From assembly GCA_019136545.1 (NCBI GenBank), contig JAGVUA010000102.1, forward strand, positions 1 through 35,704: 35,704 bases of DNA, given 5' to 3'. Each line of letters starts with the position of its first letter. The first letter of the stretch is position 1. Below, in pieces: positions 31,801 to 35,704 of this stretch. The notes beneath the pieces were generated by a model that worked only from the letters and a program-made list of their open reading frames with translations, ran no database searches and was not told where the DNA came from. Origin of the DNA: Betaproteobacteria bacterium. Its GTDB lineage: Bacteria; Pseudomonadota; Gammaproteobacteria; Burkholderiales; Rhodocyclaceae. Made by a program: the position numbers and the translations under genes.

Positions 31801-32880
31801 ATGACGACCCAATGGTTCTCACTGCGACGGCGCCTGCTGGTGCCCATTCTAGCCGGCGTCACCGCCGCCTGGCTGGCCGCCGGCGTCTGGGTGTTCGTCG
31901 AGGTCAGGCACGAACTGCACGATCTCCTGCACGATCGCAAGTACGACAAGCGCGATGATCACGATGAGCACGACGAGCGCGAACGTCGAGAGCTGATCGC
32001 GGGCATCGCCGGCCGTTTGACCGCGCCTTTGATCTTCGGCCTGCCGCTGCTCGGCCTTTGGGTCTGGCTGGCCACGCGCCGCGGGCTGGCGCCGCTCGAT
32101 GCCGTGGCAGGGCAGATCGCCGCGCGCGAACCTGACCGCCTGCAGGCGCTCGCGCCGGCGAGCGCGCCGAGCGAGGTTCGCCCGCTGGTCGAGGCGATCA
32201 ACGGCCTGTTCGGCCGCGTCGGGCAGGCGATGGAAGCCGAGCGGCGCTTCACCGCCGACGCCGCCCACGAACTGCGCACGCCACTGGCCGGCTTGGCCGC
32301 GCAGGCGCAGGTGGCGCTGCGCGCCCGCGACGAAGCAGAGCGCCGGCATGCCATCGAGCAGATCGCCGCCGGCAGCCGGCGCGCCGGCCGGCTGGTGGAC
32401 CAGCTGCTGACGCTGGCGCGGCTCGATCCCGATCACGCGGCGGCGAGCGAACCGGTCCGTCTCGACCGGCTGGCGGAGGAGGTCTGCGCCGCCCATGGCA
32501 CCGAGGCGATGGAGAAGAACATCGCGCTGGAACTCGATGCCGGCGCCTCGACGATCGCCGGCAATGCGGACATGCTGCGCATTCTGCTGCGCAACCTCGT
32601 CGACAACGCCATCCGCTATACGCCCCCGGGCGGCCGCATCATGGTCTCGGTGGCACCGGGCATCCTGACCGTCACCGATACGGGGCCGGGCATTCCGGCG
32701 CCCGAGCGCCAGCGCGTCTTCGACCGGTTTCGCCGCCTGGCCGGACAGGAAACGGAAGGCAGCGGACTCGGATTGTCGATCGTCGCCCGCATCGCCGAGC
32801 GGCACGGCGCGACGGTGGAACTTGGCGCCGGCGAGGCCGGCCAGGGCTTGCGGGTAACGGTGCGGTTCAGGACGGCTTAG
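31801..32880 (+). CDS. QseC/PmrB-like sensor histidine kinase with Asp/His-rich periplasmic loop
   Basis: 359 residues. Two membrane helices (about 12-33 and 70-92) enclose a very short periplasmic loop rich in Asp, His, Lys and Arg (residues 36-64, including HDLLHD and KRDDHDEHDERE). Acceptor box RRFTADAAHELRTPLAG has H156; N-box LLRNLVDNAIRYTPPGG, G1 TDTGPGIP and G2 GSGLGLSI follow. GGGGGAG precedes the ATG. The loop could bind a divalent metal directly, which would make this a metal or cation sensor controlling SHP cytochromes. The stop overlaps the end of the convergent DAHP synthase gene by 4 bp. Confidence 0.9.
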   Translation: MTTQWFSLRRRLLVPILAGVTAAWLAAGVWVFVEVRHELHDLLHDRKYDKRDDHDEHDERERRELIAGIAGRLTAPLIFGLPLLGLWVWLATRRGLAPLDAVAGQIAAREPDRLQALAPASAPSEVRPLVEAINGLFGRVGQAMEAERRFTADAAHELRTPLAGLAAQAQVALRARDEAERRHAIEQIAAGSRRAGRLVDQLLTLARLDPDHAAASEPVRLDRLAEEVCAAHGTEAMEKNIALELDAGASTIAGNADMLRILLRNLVDNAIRYTPPGGRIMVSVAPGILTVTDTGPGIPAPERQRVFDRFRRLAGQETEGSGLGLSIVARIAERHGATVELGAGEAGQGLRVTVRFRTA

Positions 32881-33944
32881 CGCGCCGCCAGCGCCAGCCG
32901 CCGCTTCCTGACCGCTTCGGCCAGCAGGTCGAGCACGACCACCGTGTCCTCCCAGCCGATGCAGGCATCGGTGATGGACACGCCGTGGTCGAGGGCGATC
33001 CCGGGCTTGAGATCCTGCCGGCCGGGATTGAGGTGCGACTCGATCATGACGCCGAAGATGCGGTCCTCGCCGTTGGCCAGCTGGCCGCCGATGTCGTGGG
33101 CGACGTCGACCTGCTTCTTGTAGTCCTTGCGGCTGTTGGCATGCGAGCAGTCGACCATCACGCGCGCCGCCAGGCCCGACTTGCCGAGTTCGCCGCAGGC
33201 GGCCTCGACGCTGGCGGCATCGTAGTTGGCGTGCTTGCCGCCGCGCAGGATGACGTGGCAGTCCTCGTTGCCGTTGGTGGACACGATGGCCGAGTGGCCG
33301 GCCTTGGTCACCGAGAGGAAGTGGTGGGTGGTGGCGGCCGCCTTGATGGCGTCCACGGCGATCTTGATGTTGCCGTCCGTGCCGTTCTTGAAGCCGACCG
33401 GGCAGGACAGGCCCGATGCCAGCTCGCGGTGCACTTGCGATTCGGTGGTGCGGGCACCGATGGCGCCCCAGGCAATCAGGTCGGCGGTGTATTGCGGCGT
33501 GATGGTGTCGAGGAACTCGGTGGCGCAGGGCAAGCCCATTTCGTTGATTTCCCACAGCAGCTTGCGCGCCAGGCGCAGGCCCTCGTTGATCTTGTAGCTG
33601 CCGTCGAGGCGCGGATCGTTGATCAGGCCTTTCCAGCCCACCGTGGTGCGCGGCTTCTCGAAATAGACGCGCATGACGATCTGCAGGTCGGCGCCAAGGC
33701 GCTGGCGCTCGACCTTGAGACGCCGCGCATACTCCATGGCCGCGTCGTAGTCGTGGATCGAACAGGGACCGACGACCGCCAGCAACCGGTCGTCGGAACC
33801 GTGCAGGATGCGATGGATGGCGGCGCGCGCCTCGAAGGTGGTCGACGCCGAGGGCTCACTGGCGGGGAACTCGCGCAGCAGATGGGACGGCGGCGAAAGC
33901 TCCTTGATTTCCTTGATACGGACGTCATCGACGATGTGTTTCAT
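32877..33944 (-). CDS. aroG: DAHP synthase (3-deoxy-7-phosphoheptulonate synthase), type I alpha
   Basis: 355 residues, the length of AroF/G/H. Characteristic segments are LLAVVGPCSIHD (metal-binding cysteine), RVYFEKPRTTVGWKGLINDP, SGLSCPVGFKNGTDGN, and VMVDCSHANSRKDYKKQ. It condenses PEP and erythrose-4-phosphate, the first step of the shikimate pathway. Feedback specificity (Tyr, Phe or Trp) cannot be read with confidence, so the isozyme letter is provisional. It is a single gene convergent with the kinase, and unrelated in function to its neighbours. Confidence 0.95.
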   Translation of the reverse strand: MKHIVDDVRIKEIKELSPPSHLLREFPASEPSASTTFEARAAIHRILHGSDDRLLAVVGPCSIHDYDAAMEYARRLKVERQRLGADLQIVMRVYFEKPRTTVGWKGLINDPRLDGSYKINEGLRLARKLLWEINEMGLPCATEFLDTITPQYTADLIAWGAIGARTTESQVHRELASGLSCPVGFKNGTDGNIKIAVDAIKAAATTHHFLSVTKAGHSAIVSTNGNEDCHVILRGGKHANYDAASVEAACGELGKSGLAARVMVDCSHANSRKDYKKQVDVAHDIGGQLANGEDRIFGVMIESHLNPGRQDLKPGIALDHGVSITDACIGWEDTVVVLDLLAEAVRKRRLALAAR

Positions 33945-33997
33945 GGGATTGCGGAATCCAGCGAAAGTCAGCCGTGGCCCAACGCCACTTCCACCCG

Positions 33998-34003
33998 ATT
34001 TTA
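33998..34003 (-). promoter_or_regulatory. Possible -10 box of the DAHP synthase gene
   Basis: TAAAAT on the minus strand, 53 bp before the start codon. No convincing -35 is seen at 16-18 nt upstream. The 104-bp gap shows no attenuator-like leader peptide. Confidence 0.3.
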
Positions 34004-34048
34004 CCGCATTGCAACAGGCCTCGGCGGGCCCCGGGCCGCGCGGCGTGC

Positions 34049-35530
34049 TTACCGGGTCAGCCTCTCGTAGAGCTTGACGGTGGTGTCGACATTGCGCAGC
34101 AACTCCTCGCTGGCGGCGACCGCAGCCAAGGCCAGGTCCTGGCTCGAACGGTTCGCCGGCGCGGCATCGAGCGCGGCGAGGAAATGCTGCCATTGTTCCG
34201 CGTCGACCCGCAACTGCGCCTGAGCCTCCGGCGAGTCGGCGCTGTAGGCGCTCAGGGTGCGCATGTTGGCGAAGAACTCCTGGCGCGAGCTGTCGATCAG
34301 GCGCCCGAGCTTGCGCGAGCGGTCCGGCCAGCCATTGAACAGGTAAAGCTTGACGAGGCGCGCGCACAGCATGCGGTTGCGTCCGGCGACATTGACCATG
34401 TAGGCCGCCGCCGTGCCGGCGCGCTCGGCCGCCGTCGCCGCCAGCAGATCCGCCGCGTCGAGCGTCTGCTCGCTGAGTTCGAAGACGCGGTCTGCACCGG
34501 CCCGGTCGGTAGCGGCGCCGGCGAGCGCTTCGCGATAGGACAGCCAAACGCGCCGCAAATCGTTGTAGCGGCCGCGCAGCCGCGACGACAGGCTGGTGGC
34601 ATCGAGCTGCATCATCGTCCGTTCGAATTGCTGGGCATATTTGCGCAGCGCGACGCGCGACGACGCGACCGACAGTTCGCGGGCAATCATGCACCAGGCC
34701 GTTGCCATGCGTTGGGAGAGCATGCGATGGCGGCCGCAGACATTGACCAGCGCCGCCGCCGACATTTCCTGGCCGGCGCCGCTGCGTTCCTGCCGCTGAT
34801 AGGTCAAGGGCGCGCGCTCACCGCCTGAGGATCGTTCGGCGATGGCCAGCATGACGTTCTGGATATGCACCAGACGCCCCTCGACGACGATGATGCCGTC
34901 TTCGGAAAGCTTGCGCAGCGTCCGCGAAAACGTCTCCGGCGCAATGTCGAGCCGCGATGCGATCAAGCTCTTGCTGGCGCCGAGCTTGACGGTGGTTTCG
35001 CCGGCCATGCCGCGCTGGTCGCCCGCCAGCCCAAGCAGATAGTCGAGCACGCGCTGGGTGACCAGGTGCGAATGATGCGTCACCACCTCGAACTCGGAGG
35101 CGTAGTGGCTTTGCGCCACCGCCTCGAGCAGGCGCATGCAGAGCACGGCATCGCGGCCGACCACCTCGCGCAGCACGTCGACGGCAATGGCGATCACCAC
35201 GCTCGGCTCGACGGTTTCGGCGAACGAGGCGTAGGCCCGGGCGCTGAACACTTCGCTGAGGGCGAGCATCTGGCCCGGCCGGACCAATTCGAGAACCTTC
35301 TCGGCCTGGTCGGCCAGCAGCGCGAAGCGCTTGATGGCGCCCGCGGCGAGAAACAGTGCTTCCTTGATGGGTTGGCCGGCGCTGAACACGGCCCGGTGGC
35401 CGGGCAGGTCGAGCACCCGACAAGCCGCGCCGAGCCGCGACAGACGGTCCGCCTTGAGTCCCGCGAACATGGGGATGCAGGCTAGCAACGCGCGCGGTTC
35501 GATCGCCAGGCGGTCTTCTCGAGAGGTCAT
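34049..35530 (-). CDS. Crp/Fnr-family regulator fused to two PilJ/NarX-like P-box segments
   Basis: 493 residues. Residues 15-135 form a cyclic-nucleotide-binding-type beta barrel; 155-228 is the Crp winged helix with recognition helix ETFSRTLRKLSEDG. FNR-type clustered N-terminal cysteines are absent. After a linker (232-258), two all-helical repeats each begin with a P-box-like motif: VNVCGRHRMLSQRM (262-275) and VNVAGRNRMLCARL (379-392), as in the nitrate-sensing part of NarX and the PilJ N-terminal domain, but with no membrane helix. The ATG at 35530 is chosen because a longer frame would run through the nirS transcript-end hairpin. It sits next to nirS, so control of denitrification by nitrate, nitrite or NO is likely but inferred. 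Confidence 0.85.
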   Translation of the reverse strand: MTSREDRLAIEPRALLACIPMFAGLKADRLSRLGAACRVLDLPGHRAVFSAGQPIKEALFLAAGAIKRFALLADQAEKVLELVRPGQMLALSEVFSARAYASFAETVEPSVVIAIAVDVLREVVGRDAVLCMRLLEAVAQSHYASEFEVVTHHSHLVTQRVLDYLLGLAGDQRGMAGETTVKLGASKSLIASRLDIAPETFSRTLRKLSEDGIIVVEGRLVHIQNVMLAIAERSSGGERAPLTYQRQERSGAGQEMSAAALVNVCGRHRMLSQRMATAWCMIARELSVASSRVALRKYAQQFERTMMQLDATSLSSRLRGRYNDLRRVWLSYREALAGAATDRAGADRVFELSEQTLDAADLLAATAAERAGTAAAYMVNVAGRNRMLCARLVKLYLFNGWPDRSRKLGRLIDSSRQEFFANMRTLSAYSADSPEAQAQLRVDAEQWQHFLAALDAAPANRSSQDLALAAVAASEELLRNVDTTVKLYERLTR

Positions 35531-35541
35531 CGCGGTGAAGT

Positions 35542-35555
35542 CCTGTCGGGACAGG
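35542..35555 (-). promoter_or_regulatory. Small dyad over the ribosome site of the Crp/Fnr gene
   Basis: CCTGTC and GACAGG flank two bases, 11 bp before the start codon. The downstream arm contains the AGGA that would serve as Shine-Dalgarno, so pairing could mask it. It does not match the FNR consensus TTGAT-N4-ATCAA. Confidence 0.35.
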
Positions 35556-35613
35556 GAATGCGTCGAATCAGTAAGTGAAACGAATACTACCTCGACCCCG
35601 GCGAATCGGCGCA

Positions 35614-35640
35614 CCGCCACCGACGGCATGTCGGTGGCGG
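35614..35640 (-). terminator. Strong hairpin at the nirS transcript end
   Basis: CCGCCACCGAC (35614-35624) and GTCGGTGGCGG (35630-35640) form a perfect 11-bp GC-rich stem with a 5-nt loop, 13 bp beyond the nirS stop codon. No T-tract follows, so it may stabilise the 3' end or terminate with help. Confidence 0.6.
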
Positions 35641-35653
35641 CGTCAAACACCGG

Positions 35654-35704
35654 TCAGTACACGTCGTGCTGGGTGTTGTACGTGTTGAAGTGGCCGGTCG
35701 GCGT
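35654..35704 (-). CDS. nirS: Cytochrome cd1 nitrite reductase, last 16 residues (partial)
   Basis: The frame enters from the right edge and reads TPTGHFNTYNTQHDVY before TGA. This matches the conserved C-terminus of NirS (family: TPTGKFNVYNT followed by a short polar tail), the periplasmic enzyme reducing nitrite to NO in denitrification. Only 16 residues are visible, so the call rests on recognition of this tail. The downstream hairpin and the same-strand Crp/Fnr gene fit a denitrification locus. Confidence 0.75.
   Translation of the reverse strand, partial: TPTGHFNTYNTQHDVY

Noticed and set aside
3275-33975. Recurring word GGCTGACTTT/AAAGTCAG at several places (near 3280, 8752, 10238, 21864, 33965)
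   Set aside because: Most copies lie inside genes and encode ordinary residues (ADF or LTF); no symmetry or fixed context, so probably chance.
35531-35650. Forty-codon N-terminal extension of the Crp/Fnr gene
   Set aside because: It would be translated from within the nirS transcript-end hairpin, has no Shine-Dalgarno and no family similarity.

Overview
The window reads as GC-rich chromosomal DNA of a betaproteobacterium, most likely a denitrifying relative of the Rhodocyclales (Azoarcus/Thauera/Dechloromonas/Accumulibacter type). That placement is inferred from protein style, codon use and gene content: a nirS-type denitrification gene at the right edge, an SHP/diheme cytochrome cluster and an Ehr-type complex. 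No rRNA is present to settle it. I see no tRNA or rRNA gene, no insertion sequence and no CRISPR array. No gene-free stretch exceeds 300 bases; the longest are about 260 bp (24094-24353) and 238 bp (18535-18772), both divergent promoter regions.

Left edge (1-934): the 3' end of an RTX-type secreted protein faces the 3' end of a truncated SAM methyltransferase, so an old rearrangement junction probably lies near position 595. Minus-strand operon 8601 to 545: modA, modB, modC, TonB-dependent receptor, periplasmic binding protein, FecCD permease, a 23-codon ORF, FecE-like ATPase, THEP1-like NTPase, broken methyltransferase. Most junctions overlap by 1-4 nt. ModE-like boxes in front of modA and of the TonB receptor suggest that the whole set is one oxyanion (molybdate/tungstate, or a chelate of them) uptake system spanning both membranes.

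Minus-strand operon 18534 to 8786: a UspA-like protein, a SulP anion transporter with a coiled-coil insertion, and six Hyf-type subunits (B, C, E, F, G, I). The large subunit lacks the nickel-binding cysteines, so this is an energy-converting-hydrogenase-related (Ehr) complex rather than a hydrogenase. Its placement in one operon with a SulP transporter is the best candidate here for an undescribed coupled system. A histidine kinase and an NtrC-type regulator diverge from it.

21512-26909 continues the anion theme: an SRPBCC-like membrane-anchored protein, another Usp, a YeiH-family putative sulfate exporter with a 54-residue membrane partner, and a SulP-STAS-Cys motif-Usp-Usp fusion. Similar TTGCATnATGCA elements precede modA, the usp/kinase divergent pair and the YeiH pair, hinting at a shared regulator.

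26953-29432 holds a PduO-type cobalamin adenosyltransferase and an LTA-synthase-like membrane sulfatase/phosphotransferase. 29518-32880 is an SHP (DUF1924), diheme cytochrome c, cytochrome b561 and QseB/QseC-type two-component operon. It is preceded by four direct repeats with an 11-bp period, which fits autoregulation by its own OmpR-family regulator. 32877-33944 is a DAHP synthase. 34049-35530 is a Crp/Fnr regulator fused to two PilJ/NarX-like P-box segments, lying directly downstream of the C-terminal end of nirS (cytochrome cd1 nitrite reductase) on the same strand, so it is a candidate nitrate/nitrite-responsive regulator of denitrification.
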